Notes: generated by a model from the letters alone, not told the origin. A DNA stretch of 64,000 bases from Aplidium turbinatum (GCA_918807975.1 OU964926.1:1178001-1242000); one strand, 5' to 3'; positions 20,584 through 34,883 are shown, numbered from the stretch's first letter. Made by a program: numbers and translations.

Positions 20584-22713
20584 ATGAAACGAAACCCCAT
20601 TTTGGAACAGTTAGATATGAATCAGCTTACAATTGAAGAAACGAAACGACAGTACAATCTTTTGGTGAACAACAAATTTGCCTTACTGTACAACGAATCT
20701 GGACCACAAGAAGGTGACACTGAGAACATGATTGAAAACCAATGGCATGAAATACAGAAGAACTTGAATGATGCAAGCAAAAAAGTTTTAAAACAAAAGA
20801 AAAAAGCCTCTAAGCAACCATGGATGAATCAAGAGATTCTAGACTTGATGATAGAAAGAAAAAGAAACAAAGACAATAACATCCAGTATTTTAAGCTACA
20901 TAAAGAAATAAATCAAAAGTGCCAAACAGCAAAACAAAAGTGGTGGATGAACAGTGTGAAACCATAGAACAATTAGAAGCTACGCACAAGTCACGAGATA
21001 TGCATCAAAAAGTTAAAGAAATGACTGGTAATAGAAAGTCAAAAGCAAAACAAAACAATTGCATCAAGGATAAAGACGGACAAATGATTTTCGACCGAGA
21101 TCTAGTGACGCGAAGATGGGAAGAGTATATTAGCGACCTGTATGAAGATGAGAGAGGAAATATTCCTGCTATTAATAATGAAGAAGGTGAACCAATACTG
21201 GAATCTAAATTTGATGAAGCCATAAATGAATTGAAAAGCCATAAAGCTCCTGGTAAAGATCAAATAACAACGGAAATGATAAGAGCTCTGGATTGTGAAG
21301 GACTAAAACATATTTATAACTTATGTAATAACATCTACATGAATGGCCACATACCACTAGAAATGAATGAATCCATTCTTGTCAAACTGCCGAAAAAGCC
21401 AAAAGCCACACAGTGTACAAAATTTAGAACCCTTAGTCTGATGAGTCATATACTAAAAATTTTGCTGAGAGTCGTTCTTAGAAGAAATAGAAAAATCATC
21501 GAAAATGAAATTAATGAAACTCAAAGTGGTTTTATGCCTGGAAAGGGAACACGGGAAGGAATTTTCAATATGAGAACTATAATTATGTGAACGTTACAAC
21601 CAAATCAATAAAGAGGTTTATAGCCTACTTGCTTTATAGACTATGAAAAGGCCTTTGACCGAGTTAAACACGAAAAATTGATGAAATGTTTGGCTGATAT
21701 AGGTTTAAAAGGAAAAGATCTGCGACTGATAGCTAATCTATATTGGACACAAAAGGCATTTATTCAGATGGAAGATGGTTTATCTGGTGCGATGGACATA
21801 AAACGTGGAGTTCGCCAGGGATGTATACTATCTCCATGTCTATTCAACCTGTTGTATACTGAAATGATTTTCAGACAGATTGATAGAATGAAGGGTATCA
21901 GCATAGGAGGTATGAACAATGAACATATCCAACCTACGGTATGCAGACGATACTGTTTTATTGGCGGAATCAGCAGAAGCTCTCCAAACAATAATAGAAA
22001 AAGTGAACAATATTGGAAAGGAATATAACATGAAAATCAACACAAACAAGACGAAAACGATGATTATTACAAGAAAAGAAAATGTACCAAGTTTAAATAT
22101 TACTATTGACGGAATGCTGGTCGAGCAAGTCAAAAGCTTTACCTATCTGGGACACACAATAACTGAAAATGGCAGATGCGATACGGAAATATTGAGACGA
22201 ATAGAAATAGCAAGAAACAACTTCGTAAAAATGAAAAAGACATTAACAACACGCAAAATTGACATCAACACTCGAAAACGAATTGCGAAATGCTATATAT
22301 GGACTACGTTACTCTACAATGCAGAAACATGGACACTGTCATCACAGATGGTTAAACGACTTGAGGCATTTGAAATGTGGATTTATAGAAGAATGCTTAA
22401 AATTTCATGGAGGGATAAACTCACAAACAAAGATGTACTATCCATAATACAAACCAACATGGAAGTTCTACAAACAATTAAATCAAGAAAATTGAAATAT
22501 TTTGGCCACATGATTCGCAATAATTCTATTCAAAGACAACTACTAGAAGGAAAAATGAACGGCAAACGAAATAGGGGCAAACCACCAAGAATTTGGACTA
22601 ATGATATTGAAGACTGGTCAGGACTTAACTACAAAACTGCAGTAGAAAAATCTTACAACAGAGAAACTTGGCGTCTCATTGCCTCCAACCCTCGACGAGA
22701 GGAAGGAACTTAA
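20584..22713 (+). pseudogene. LINE reverse transcriptase domain, broken
   Basis: The reverse transcriptase motifs appear in order: HKAPGKDQITTEMI, the palm motif DYEKAFDRV near 21640, GVRQGCILSPCLFNLL at about 21810, and LRYADDTVLLAESAEAL at about 21935, which carries the catalytic YADD. The C-terminal part KRLEAFEMWIYRRMLKISW and RKLKYFGHMIRNN is typical of RTE/CFDP2-like elements. The frame changes several times (near 20945, 21590 and 21920). The last segment, 21919-22713, is open for 264 codons. Confidence 0.88.
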
Positions 22714-22860
22714 TGATGATGATGATATATAACCCTACAACTACGGTATTGTGCATTTAAATTCTTTTTGTGTTTTTTACGGTCTTTGCAGTTAAGTTTT
22801 TTATAACTTGATATTTTGTGTGTTTGTGTAACTTAATTTTTTAATTGTTAAAATTAGCCC

Positions 22861-25800
22861 CAACATTTAATATGTCTACACTCGGTGGCGACAAGGACTC
22901 GACCGCCGTCGACTCGACTGAGTTTAAGCCTAATGATGTTCTTTGCGGTCGGGCAGGCCATTCTGGGGAGGGACCCAGTAACGATGAGGCTAAGTCAGTT
23001 CGTGAGACCCGGCATCTTAGAAGGGATATTTTGACTCAAATTGGGGAACTTTCTGTAGCCCTAGGTTCTTTGAGTGATAAGCAGGAACTGTTTTTCGATC
23101 TAACTTATCTACTTTAGAAGAGGAATTACGGCATTTCCATGCTATTTTGACTAAAATTTTTAACTCTGCAATTTGGCAGAACTTCGTGATAGGGTAGATC
23201 CCGAATTTAACTCGTTAAAAAATAACTTCGAACAAAAAGTAAGTGAGTTCTCAGATAGGTTGGATGCTGACATACATCCTGAGAATAGCGCCTCAAATGT
23301 AAGCACTAGGATGTCTGGGAGCTCCTCACGGATAGTTGCACAAATTAACCTACAGCTAAGACGAGAGGAGCTCCAGATCCAAGCCGAGGCCGAAGCGAGA
23401 GCTGCTGAGGCCGCCGCGAGAGCTGAGGTCATACGAGCTGAGGCCAAAGCAAAAGCTACTGAGGCCGCCGCGAAAGCTGAGGCTGAAGTGAGAGCTGCTG
23501 AGGCCGCCGCGAAAGCTGCTGAGTTCGCACTCAAAGACGCCCAGTTGAGGGCTGAACAACGTAAGGAGGTAGCTTTAGCTGAATATCGATCAGAGTTGAG
23601 CTCCGGCGTAGTTCTAAGAAGGGCTCTTCAAGCCGTTCCAAAAGTGAACATCAATCGCGGTTAAATTTAGATAACCTTTTCCAGACACCTGTTCAATCCG
23701 TAAGTGGTCCAATACAATCCACATGTTTTCAAGCTGTTTCAGAAGGTCTCGGGGCCGCAGCTAAGGATCTTCCGAAGGATCTAAAGCCAAGGCCTGCGAA
23801 TTTTAACCGAACTCCTCCCCCAGAGCGTACAGGTCACGAGACCGCTATCAGAAGTAATGTTTTGCCCTCTTCACAGTTTTCTGCGCCGCTAGGTTTTGAT
23901 CGCCCAGCTACACGTAATTTGAGTGGCTGTTAGGCGTATCGCGTCTCCTGATTTTAACGTTTGTGAGGATCGTGATCGGGCTGTGCGTGTGATTGAGACC
24001 CCCTCAGCCCCTTAAGGGATATAACTTGTCTTCTCTCGCTAAATCGAGTTCTCAACAGCAGGATTGCTTTTTTGAATACCAAAATAGTAGGACGTTTTTC
24101 GATAAGGCGGCCTCGATTGGTTACGATGGTAATAATATGCCATTTGTCTTCTTTAAAAATCGTGTTACGGCCTTGATGGCAGCTTCGCCCTTCAAAAGGA
24201 CTCGTTTGACTTTGTTACAAGCAGCTTGTGTTAGGACAGCTGCGCAAACGATTGTTAATTTGGTTTCTGACACTCCTGGCTTGTCAGAGGAAGACAGGAT
24301 AAAAATGTCGTTAGCTCGCTTGTCTCAACGTTTTGGAGCTCGTGGAGGTCTTTTTGCCGAACCAGAAATTAGGAAGTACCGCTATGGTAGCAAATTAACT
24401 TCGATGTCTTCTAGTGATTTAAAAGAGTTTAAAGATGAAATGTTGCAGTGTCTGCTTTACGCGCAAGCTTATGATCAGCGTGATAAATTGGAAGGACGTT
24501 TTGTTTTGGATTTGGCTAAGCGACTCCCGTTTGACGCTAAACAACGCTATCTTGACTTTTAGGTGATCAGTATGGTGGCACTGATGAACCTACTTTTCAG
24601 AGTTTGTTCGATTTTGTAGTACGAGAGGAAACGCGCAAGTCGACTGATTTTAGCATTATGCTAATGGGCGATTCTGGTGAGTCGCAGCAATTTAAAAAGT
24701 TTGGCAAAGGAAAATTGCCTTCATGTCCGGTTAGGCAGACGTCAGTAAAACCCCATGATAATGTGATTTCAGGTAGTTCGCAGTACTCGACTGCTGTTGG
24801 CGCACTGTGCGGTGGTGAGGCCAGACGTAAGGACCTACCGGCATGTATTTATTGTTCGTCACGGGGTCAAGTTGAATATCATTTTTTGTCTAATTGTAAA
24901 GAATTTTTGCGCTTGACACCTAAAGATCGGAGAGATGTTATTGTGAAAGCTGGCAAATGCTTGAATTGTTTGCGCCAGCATATGGTTAGGGACTGTAATC
25001 ATGCAAACAACTGTCGTCAATGTGGGCCTAACAACGATAGGAAACACTTTTTTCTTCTGCATGATTTTTATGTGACGTCACGTGATTCTCTGGATTCGAT
25101 CGGCAAAGATGATACTGGTGCCAGAGTTTCTGTGCGTAATGTTAAGATTGGAAATGTTAAAGCAGCTTTTAACCGCGTTACTGCTGCTCGTGTTTTGAAT
25201 CCAATGACTGGCAAATCGAAGTTGGTGTATTGTCAGCATGATCCTGGTTCGCAGTTGACTTTTGTTTCGAGTGATTTGGTCTGCGAACTTGGCGTTAAAC
25301 TGTATGATAAAGCGTCGTTTAAAATGGATACTCTTGCTGGCCAGAAACCTACTTGTGCTGACCTTGTTAAACTCAACATCCAGTCGTTAGAGACGAATGA
25401 ACTGTTTTGTGATATAACTTCGGTGGTTAACCCAGCTTGGGCAGACGATGTTAAAACTTTACCGCATAAGCAGGATTTAAGTGGTTTCCGTCATTTTCAT
25501 GACGTGAATATGTTTCATTTGAATGATTGTAGTACTGTGGATGTACTGATTGGTAACGACAACGCTTATTTGATGTTGGCTAAAGAAGAGCGTGTTGGTG
25601 AAAATTGAAGTAAACCGCATGCTTTACTCACTCCTCTTGGTTGGTTGGCTTGTGGTGGTAAGTCACCATTAGATGAAAGCGTTGCTAATGTGTGCAGAGT
25701 GCAGACGTCTTCAGAGTCGGATGTCATCTCTGGCTCTCAGCGTGAAATTGAGTCTCGTGATATGGAAATAGCAGACCTGAATAAAGTCATTCAGGATTTG

Positions 25801-26280
25801 ACATTGCAAAATGAGACCTGTGAATTGTTTCGCAATGACATTTTGGCTAGAGAACTTGTTGAACCGAATATTGAATTGAAAGATGGTCGATTTGAGATAC
25901 CTGTACCGTTGAAAGAAGATATTGATTTACCTAACAATTTTGTGTTGGCGTCAGATGGAGCTGCTGCTTTAAGGAAGAAGGCTTTAAAACAACCTGAACT
26001 TCGTGATTTCCTTAATGACACCATGAAGGATCTTAAATCTAATGGTTATATCGAGCGTGCTGGTGAAGCAGAAAATGTAAAGGGATTTGAGTGGTATTTA
26101 CCATACTTTGTGACGTCACAATTAAAAAAGCGCATTGTTTACGACGGCAAGTCTGAATTTCGAGGAACTTGTGTAAATGATGTAATGTTTTCGTGTCCTG
26201 ATTTGTTAAACCCTCTGGCAGATCTCTTGGCTAGATTTCGGCTGAGTAGATTTGGTTTCGTGGCCGATATGACCAAGTAT
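22861..26280 (+). pseudogene. BEL/Pao gag-pol fossil region
   Basis: Remains of a gag-pol region in the fossil element. An Ala/Glu-rich, coiled-coil-like gag segment lies near 23340-23560. A capsid-type region follows at about 24050-24560. Cys/His knuckles lie near 24840-25060, a protease-like segment near 25240, and the start of a BEL-type reverse transcriptase lies before 26280. It is broken, with several breaks, and is ended by an inserted LINE. Confidence 0.8.
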
Positions 26281-28349
26281 TGATTGAAAGAAAAGAATTT
26301 GCAATTGCAATTGAAAGAAAAGAAACAACACTAGGTATATTTCTGGACCTGTCCAAAGCATTTGATACTATCGATCACCACATTCTGCTAAACAAACTTT
26401 ACTATTTTGGTATTAGGGGAATAGCCCATGACTGGTTCAGAAGTTACTTACAAAACAGATTTCAAGTTGTAGAAGTATCTCACTCAATGTCTGCTAAACG
26501 AGAAATATGTTATGGAATACCACAAGGATCGATCCTTGGACCACTATTATTTTTAATCTATGTTAATGATTTTTCGAGATGTTTAGTACACTCTGAATCT
26601 ATAATGTTTGCTGACGATACCAATTTATTCTTTTGCAGTAAAAATTATGACAAACTTTTCGAAATGGCGAATGAGGAAATGACAGGAGTAACAAATTGGT
26701 TAGCATCAAATAAGCTATCACTAAATGTAAAAAAAACAAAATACATGTTATTCAATAACACCAATAAACTTTCAAACCTCCCTTACACACTGTCTATATG
26801 CAATCAACCCATTGAACGTGTCAACACTATTAGTTTTCTGGGCATACTGTTGAGCGAAGACTTATCATGGAAACCCCACATGCTATCCTTACTGCAAAAA
26901 CTTCGCAAAAACTTTGGAGTGATCTGCAAGGTTAAGTCCTACTTAAACACCAACAATTTGATTTGCCTTTACCATTCCTTAATTGAAAGCAATCTCCGGT
27001 ATTGCATAAGTGTATGGAAGCATGGTCATGTAACTGTTTTAAATAAACTTCAAAAGATTTGCAACAAATTTATCAAAATGATTGCAAAGCATGAATCAAA
27101 TCACTCTAAATCCCATAATTTCTTCACAATTGACGAACTATACACAATAGAAACTGCAAAATTTATGTGCAAACTCAAACACAATCACTTACCCCAGTGC
27201 TTTAATTCTCTATTTCAACTTAATAACAATTTGCACTCAATATCAACCAGAAGCAACAATCACTTTTTCCTCCCCTACTTCTCCAAAAAACTGACTCAAC
27301 AATCCATTCAGTTTAGTGGAGTTAAAGTGTGGAACAATCTCCCGAAAACCATCACCGAAACTGAAACCTTTTCAATATTTTGCAGTAACCTGAAAAAGCA
27401 CTTGCGTTCTGAAAATCAACCTATGCTGTAACTCTTTAATTCTGACTGTGTTACTGATTGTTGCACCAAATCCTGGTATAGCATGCCTTGCCAAATGCCA
27501 CTTTTGTAAATTTATCCTACAATATTACTATATTTACTACAAGCTTGCATCTAACTGTAACTACCCCCTAATTATTATAAGCTATTATGTTCGTTCAGAG
27601 AATGGATTGACTTTTTGTAAGATTATTGTTTAGGTTGGTTGGAAAAGATACTTGAAACAACTCAGACACTACTACATTCTTCATCGGCACTACCAAAGAG
27701 TCTCCACCTCTCATTAGCGATACCAAAAACACTCCATCCCTCACTGATGCTATAAAAGATGATTCAACTCTTATTGGCAATACCAAAAACACGCTGCTAT
27801 ATATACCATCATGCTTCTTATGCTTTTACATGTGCAAGAAATTAATTTAAAAAACAAAGCTTTTTTAACTATTTTATCTTGATAATGAGCTGCCATATTA
27901 TGTATTTGTTCTGCAATCTATAGGCTACTTAATATCGTTGCTGCGAACACTTTATTTCTGTATAAAATCTGTAAATAATCCATGTTTTGATAGTCCATTA
28001 CCTAATTACAATATGTGTGTGTTAGTTTGTTTTTGTGATGTTGTTAGGTTCAGTCGTGTTCTCATTGCTTTAAGAATTGGCGCTTCAATTGTTTCAGCAA
28101 CGGGGAGGCGACTGATTCTTAACTAATTCATCTAGGCTACTTGTTTTACAGTATCAGGTTTGGTGGCCGTGCTTAACTATACTTATCGATGCAAATACCG
28201 CAATATTAGATCTGTTTATGCACGTCTTAAACCATTAAGGTTTTGCCACCTTTTCCTTTTGTTGGTTTTGTTACTGTATTTCTTTTTTACAATATCATTT
28301 CTTTTTGCGTTCTGACAAAGAAAAATAAATTGAATTGAATTGAATTGAA
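26281..28349 (+). mobile_element. CR1/L2-like LINE inserted in the BEL element
   Basis: A 5'-truncated non-LTR element with one open frame of 383 codons (26280-27431). It shows LDLSKAFDTIDHH, CYGIPQGSILGPLLFLIY and FADDTNLFFC (catalytic ADD), and ends with the VWNNLPKTI region common in CR1/L2-group elements. About 0.9 kb of 3' UTR runs to a TTGAA repeat tail at 28325-28349. Flanking AAGTATT and AAGTACT are a likely target duplication. The open frame suggests a young insertion. Confidence 0.85.
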
Positions 28350-28491
28350 GTACTTTTTCACATTTTGGACACTTCAATACGCCAGCCCGATTTTTTTGAA
28401 CTGCTTACGTACACAGGCAGTGCTGTTCGGATCGTAAACGAACGCCCTTTGGTACCTTTGAGTGACGACCCTAGGGATTTTACTGTCATCA

Positions 28492-29966
28492 GATTTTACG
28501 GAACTCAATAATTTAAAATCAATTAACCACATGAAAAATACAGAGATTGCAACTTTCATGTTTAAATATTCAAAAAACCTACTTCCCACAACATTTAATG
28601 ATATAATTATGTGTAAACAATCAAATAGCCTAACAACAAGAAGTAATGCTCCTTATATTCCGATATATTGCAGAATTAACACTTGCAAACAATCAATACG
28701 GTACATGGGGCCAACAGTTTGGAACAAGCTTCCCCCTACTATAAGAAATGAATGCAAAACTGTAAAAAGCTTTAAATCAAAAATGAACAAGCTAAATCTT
28801 CCTTGAAATAATCCTATCTAAGTATAACATACACCAAACTTACTAATATTTTTTTTTGCCTAGAAATGATAGGCCAATGTGTGTAGATTTATTAGCAAAA
28901 TAGTAAGGTTGTAAGTACTCCTACTGGCCTTCTGGTTCTTGTGTTTTTTTGTCCACAGAAGTTCTACAGAGTCTGCAGAAGTTTTTCCATCCTCTTCGAC
29001 CAATCACCATTTTTCGATGAAGCGGTGGCCATGTGCTCCAACCAGTTGTTTTATATCAATATCTTGGACTGGATCGTCATACTATTGTCTGATTGTTTAT
29101 CTATTTTTCTAACATGCCGAATTGGATTTTTTTTTTTACTTTTGTTATGGTTTAACGTGTAAAACATACGGTAGCCTAACCCAAATTTATCATATTACTG
29201 TGACATGCCACTACTACATCCCAGCTAGCGATGCCTGTCGTTTTTGCATTAATTCAACGTTTGCTAACGTTGGATCACTGCGGAGGTGACAAGTTTAGCT
29301 GACTGGGGTCTAAAATTATAGCTTTATCAACGCAACTTTTATCAAAGCACGCTTGATATCTTCAAAATATAACTTTCCTGGGTATAATTGAATTTCCGCA
29401 AGATGATGATGTTGTTTTTGCTAGTTTGTTTTATTTGTTTTTGTCATTGTTTTCCTGTCGTCAAGTTATAGCCTATCTATTTTGTGAGTCGTGCAAGGCC
29501 TATGGTGCGTTGCGCTTGAAATGGCTTTGCCCGTGGTAGGATTTCTTTGTGGGGTTTTCTTTGCCTGCCTTGCTCTTCTTTGCTATGAGCTAAACGCATC
29601 AAGACGTGTTCCCCTTACGACCATCAGCACTCTTGATAACGCACCATGGCCGATCTTCATAGCAACTGTCCATACAAATCTTAAATATATCAGCTAAAGC
29701 TATGTGGGCTAATAAAGCTATAGCCTAAATATATGTTGTTTATTTGTTTGTTTTTTTTTGTAACATTTTCTTTTTTATTTTCCCTTTATATCTTAAATTT
29801 TTCTGAAGGTGTTGCGACCGTGCCAAATTTCTTTCAAATCAATAACTTACTTCGGTCTCAAGCACGTTTTAACGTTCGCGTTTTGTCGCTTCTACCTTTT
29901 TCTCGACCTTTGCTATGTTGACGTGTATTGTTTTGATATGATGGTCAGAAATAAAAACAACTGAAC
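28492..29966 (+). mobile_element. second CR1/L2-like LINE 3' fragment in the BEL element
   Basis: The + frame to 28806 ends with MGPTVWNKLPPTIRNECKTV, then FKSKMNKLNLP and a stop, the C-terminus of a CR1/L2-group reverse transcriptase. A 1.1-kb 3' UTR follows and ends in a repeated ACTGAACTGAAC tail. CATCA sits on both sides as a possible short target duplication. The element is strongly 5'-truncated. Confidence 0.75.
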
Positions 29967-30609
29967 TGAACTGAACATCACCCCTGCCTCACTTTTGACC
30001 CCATGCTTAGACCCATACTGTGCTGTTGGGAAACCACATGATCGTGACCAATTAAGAAGGGATTATCGGTTCAATTTGTCACTTTCCCAGCAGTTTTGGA
30101 GCAAATGGATAGATTTTTGCTTGCCAGGGCTTCAGGGCCGGAAAAAATGGTTAAAAATGGCCGAGAATTTGGAGCCTGGTCAACTGGTAGTAGTGGGTTC
30201 TCTCCAAGACATTGGTAAACGTGGGAAGTATCAACTTGGGAGGGTGCATGAGGTAGTTCCACAAATTAGGACAGGGAAGCCTGTGGTTCGTAGAGCAAAA
30301 GTTGCCGTCTGGAACTATGATGAGAGTACGGGGAAAGTGAAAGTAGACTACGTGTTGAGGGATATCTCGTGCCTCGCCCCCGTAAAGAACACTTAAGTGT
30401 TAGGGTTTGAGCCTGGTTTTGTCTGCGGTGGCTGACCCTTGTCTGAGCCCAGAACAGTCGGTTATTATCGCAACAATTGTATATAGCGTCATTTTAGCGT
30501 GTACTTATGGTACCAATTTGTGTATCGTGTGTTTTTACTCATTGGCTCACAATTGTCGTCAATTCTTTTTTAGTTATGCCATGTCAGACTGTCATAACTA
30601 GGGGCCGCA
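29967..30609 (+). pseudogene. BEL/Pao integrase C-terminal region, fossil
   Basis: The + frame at 29995-30396 carries the basic, Trp-rich C-terminal domain seen after the integrase core of BEL/Pao elements (residues such as QFWSKWIDFCLPGLQGRKKW). A smaller integrase piece lies at 28350-28491, on the other side of the second LINE. This region leads to the purine-rich GGGGCCGCA just before the 3' LTR. It is part of the broken BEL element. Confidence 0.8.
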
Positions 30610-31120
30610 TGTTCCCGACAATGGTTCACCAAATCAAACGTCATATAAAACCGTTCAGGTCTACTGAATCTTAGCGTATTACGTCATGGAATTTTTCCTA
30701 AAAAATGAGCCAAGGTTGCACCATCGTTCGTAAGACTTGTATCACACCTGTTGAGAATTGCTTCACAATGTTTCACTATGACGTCACAGTAACTGCGTAC
30801 GTGAGTTTGAGATATTGCAATGTATTCTAGTCATTTGTAAAATTGTTGGTTGAAAGTTAGTCGCATATTTAACTGTTTGCTTAGTGCTTGCCAGCTGGAC
30901 GAAAATTCCGTCTTTATCTAAGTAGTTTGGATTGTAGTGACAAGTTTTTAGTTGTGTACCGCGTTGCACCCCATTTTCGATAGCCGCGGGCTAATTTTAC
31001 AGAAATACACTTTTTGAATAGACGTTTCAAAGGAGTGTTTCTTTTTCGGTCATTACATACAGACGAACGGATCCGGGAATCTTATGTTACAATTTTCCCA
31101 CGAAGAGATTATGGTTTACC
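30610..31120 (+). repeat. 3' LTR of the BEL/Pao element, main part
   Basis: This repeats the 5' LTR with about five differences seen by eye over 511 bases. Its last ten bases lie at 37278-37287, on the far side of a P element that inserted at GGTTTACC. Confidence 0.92.
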
Positions 31121-32080
31121 CAGAGATACTTAAACTATTCAGGGATGCGAAACTACAAATACGAGGCGCCAACTGAAGGTACGACGTTGTCGCGATAAAA
31201 GCCATTGCTTTTCTAAGCTATTTTCAAAGCTTTACAAGGCCTGCAGTTACCATATAAGCACAATGATGATTAACGTTTTGCAATATACAAGTGACTGACA
31301 TCTTCTCTGTTTTTATTTCCAACGCTTCAGTTACGTTGTTAAAAAAACAATTGCAAAATCAAGAAATATGTAAAGTTCTACGATAAAATAACGCCAGCAC
31401 GCACATTAAATACAACGCATATCGACCAAATAAATTAGTTATTTCTAACGTTATGCAAATGCACACGACTTGCATCTTCACTGCTACTATTTCCAACGTT
31501 GTGCAAATGTAAACGACTTCTATCTTTTCAATTACTTTGTCAAAATTAATTGCAAACAACAAGGAATAAGTAGGAGCTTTGTAATGTTACACAGACTTCG
31601 ACAACTACAACATGACTCCGACACTAAGTCGATTGAACTTATAATTGTAATAACCTAAAAGTGTCAGAATGCAAGAAGAATGGCGCAACACTGTCAAGGA
31701 AGCCTATTTAAAGGCGACCAATTATGACGTCATGAAAAGCGCGTAAAGCAAAATGCGAGACACTGGCAAGGGCGAATTCCCACACAAAATTAAGAGTGCA
31801 ACGGTGCGTTTCCAATACATTACAACTAGAACCGGTAAAATAACCATAGACATAGCAGGGGGGCTAAAGGGTCCGTGGCTTTCTTAAATTTGTACTTAAT
31901 TTAAGTCATGATGCAGCTTTTGTACCACTGCCACTGGTAAGTTTTCGTACTTTCCTGGCCGTTTTCTCTGGTTCCTCACGTCCAGGTGCATTAAAACGTT
32001 TCAACTCATTTTTAGCAAAACAATGAAACAGCGAATGAGTTCGAAATTTGAGTGGCCTGCAGAACACATATGGATTAAGT

Positions 32081-33064
32081 CGGGGGTTTCCAACCTTTTT
32101 TGCTGTTTGTACCCCTTTGTCAGGTCAGAGCATTCTTCGCACCCTCAAAAAAATTCTGATTGAGTTTTTCGGGTACTATATATTGCTAAATTAAATTGCT
32201 TTTATAGCTCAATCAAACGTTAAACCGATATTTCACACAAACATGCAAAAATTAACAAAAGAAATTAAATGTCATTTATTTCGTTTGTCACTTCTTAGTG
32301 AGATATTTGTTGCTGCTTTAATGACAAAATTTGCTCAAGCGATGGTTCGATTTTACTCAAGGCAACACGTAGATCATCTTGCAGTTGCAGACGATTTCTG
32401 TACTTATTCTTCATAAACATCATGGTCGAAAAGCCACTTTCACAGTAATTAGTTGTAGAGAATTAACACTGTCATGGCTTCCATAGCAAGACTTGGGAAG
32501 GATTTATAGCAACACACCAAAAATCTTCTAACTTTGATTTGTCAAATTGCAGTTTCAATTTTTGGCAGCTATTTATTTCGATGATGTTCTCCTGCAAATT
32601 ATCCTCATCCGACATTTTTTTAAATCAAAGAGAAATTAATTTATAATGCAATGCTGGAAATAATTCATTTCACCAGTAAAAAAGTAACCATCGAAAGAAT
32701 CAACCAGCATCTTTAAATGGAAAATAATTTCATTTTTGACATTTTGCAGTAAAGAGTTATGAGCAATTTGATCAAGACAAGGAAAATTAGCAAGGTTTCC
32801 ATTTTCATTTTGAGCAGCAACAAGTAAAAAACACATTGTTATGAGACAATGAGGCTACTTAGCCAACTAAATAACAACAATTATTTGTAGATAATTGTTT
32901 TTTTCAAAGCAAAGACCGTAATGCCATAATATCATTTACAATTCCAAAACATAACTGTACTGTGAAATCTGTTTGAAAAGCTGAAGGTCCAAGGATCTTC
33001 GTACCCCCTGATGTTTAATCTTGTACTCTCAAGGAGTACGAGTACCCCCGGTTGGGAACCCCTG
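32081..33064 (-). mobile_element. hAT element nested in P2, 984 bp
   Basis: The ends CGGGGGTTTCCAACC and GGTTGGGAACCCCTG are inverted, with the 8-bp duplication GATTAAGT on both sides. On the minus strand at about 32294-32458 the frame reads ESGFSTMMFMKNKYRNRL, then LQDDLRVALSKIEPSL, the hAT C-terminal dimerisation region of ZBED5-type proteins. An upstream piece at 32636-32836 contains FPCLDQIAHNSLLQNVKNE. The transposase is internally shortened and broken. Confidence 0.87.
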
Positions 33065-34100
33065 GATTAAGTGATGCCTTCTTCAGTGCAAATGCTATTT
33101 TCAAAGGTTTATGCTATTTAAAAGTGTACAAGTACAAGCGCTTTACATGTGCAAATCCAGCTGTGCATTGCTCTCCCAAATATGTTCAGCACCAGAAATA
33201 TGAGGAATGTGGAATCGCTTATTCACAAAATTGTTAAAAATATTTTTAAAGTTGTGGGTGAAGTCAAACAAGAGAAATAAACGCTCTCCATTCCTTGAAG
33301 GGTGTGCAACGCTGTTTGAGAGCTTATTGCTTCCACATAAATCCATAAACAACTTCCTGAAAATGCATAACCAATTAGAAATCACACATAAATTTTAGCA
33401 TGTAATATTAAACCAGTTTCATTAAATAGACAAGATATTTTAAAAAACGTGACATTATTTCTTTCAATCAACGTTGTTTCAGTTTTGCCAGCCAAAAAAA
33501 AAAAAAACTGGCAAAAACACTTTGCAATTAACTTGTAACTTTTCTCCATATTGGAATTTTAGTAGGCCTACAGCAATTGTTTGTATAAGAATTATGACAT
33601 TTTAACCATTTGCAGTCCAATTTTTTTGCAAAAACTTTCAGATATTATAAAATCAGTTGGACTTTGAATGAATGTGAAAACAATAGCCTAATGCTTTAGC
33701 ATGTTATTATAAAATGATAATCAAGGTGGAACGACAATTCTGAACAGCATTTTTTCTATTTTCACATTTTTAAAAATTCTGTTTTATGGACGGGTTGTGA
33801 AAAACAATATTGAAATAGGATTAAAATATAATACGTGACAGGGTGTTTAAAAAAATTTGACATCATTTACCTTTGAAATGTATTGAAATCATTGTTGTAA
33901 AAAAACCATAAACATAGGACTTTTCACAACCTTGATTTAAATACATTTTAAAGGTTAATGGTGTTAAATCTTTGAAACACCCTGTAATACTATTAAATTT
34001 TCTATAGATAGTTGTCATCAAGCATATTATAAGCTTACCTATTGCACACATGATTGTCAACAGAGCGAATTAAATCAAATATAGTTATTACTATCTGAAG

Positions 34101-34138
34101 CCTTTACAAATTGTTCCACCTAACGGATCATCAGAAGG
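34101..34138 (-). ncRNA. hammerhead ribozyme-like motif, family B, left arm
   Basis: On the minus strand it reads CCTT, CTGATGA, a short CC/GG stem, GGAAC and AATTTGTA, then AAGG. The core GAAAC is changed to GGAAC, so this copy is probably inactive. Confidence 0.5.
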
Positions 34139-34883
34139 TCTGAAAAAACAAGCAACCAGTAAAGAATCGATCACCTTTTGAACAAGCGTTCGGAACTGGT
34201 CGGCAAATGTCGTCATAGAAACAAATTTAAACTCAAGTACTTCAAAATAAAATAAATTCCTTTTGATTTTCACAGGTTTTTATATAAAAAAAATTTCATT
34301 TGATTTTTACAGGCTATAAATCTCATTTAATTTTTACAGGTTTATAAACAGATTTCGTTTTAATTGTTCAGGTCACTACAGGTTACATCATCACAATTCC
34401 TTGGGATTTTTACAGGTTATAATTTAAAAAAAAATTAAATTTCATTTGATTTTTACAGGTTATAAATCTCATTTAATTTTTACAGGTTTAAAAACAATTT
34501 TTGATTCATTTTTTTTCAGATTACTACAGGTTGCGCCGATCACACAAGCATTTTGCTTCTTTGTGATGTCATAGATGTTGCCATCATGTTGCTTGGTTTC
34601 CATTGGGACAAATTGATTGAAACTTTGTTGTGGCGAATGGAGGTTGTCCTTAGTAATTCTGAAGTTTTTTTTCTGCACATTGGATTACGGTTATAAAATT
34701 TAATATCTTTTCAGGAATTCAGGTTTAGAGGTTTTTTTTGCAGATTAAATTACAGTTGTAATATTTAATATCTTTTCAGGAAGTACAGGTTTAGAGGTTT
34801 TTTTTGGCAGATTAAATTACAGTTGTAATATTTAATATCTTTTCAGAATTATCGATTCTTTACTGGTTGCTTGTTTTTTCAGA

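Larger units (their letters stand above)
19131..22724 (+). mobile_element. RTE-like LINE, nearly full length, 3.6 kb
   Basis: This non-LTR retrotransposon has an endonuclease-reverse transcriptase of the CFDP2-like kind. The 3' end is a short TGATGATGATGAT tail. The target duplication is about 13-16 bp and imperfect (ATATATATTACCCTAT before; ATATATAACCCTAC after). The first 60 bases look like a pol III promoter: GTGGCGTAGCGGTCAGTGG is A-box-like and GCGTTCGATACTC is B-box-like. It lies in the BEL leader, so it arrived later than the BEL element. Confidence 0.85.

Noticed and set aside
23160-23559. Minus-strand Ala/Ser-rich frames
   Set aside because: They are the shadow of the repetitive Ala/Glu-rich coding on the + strand of the fossil gag region.
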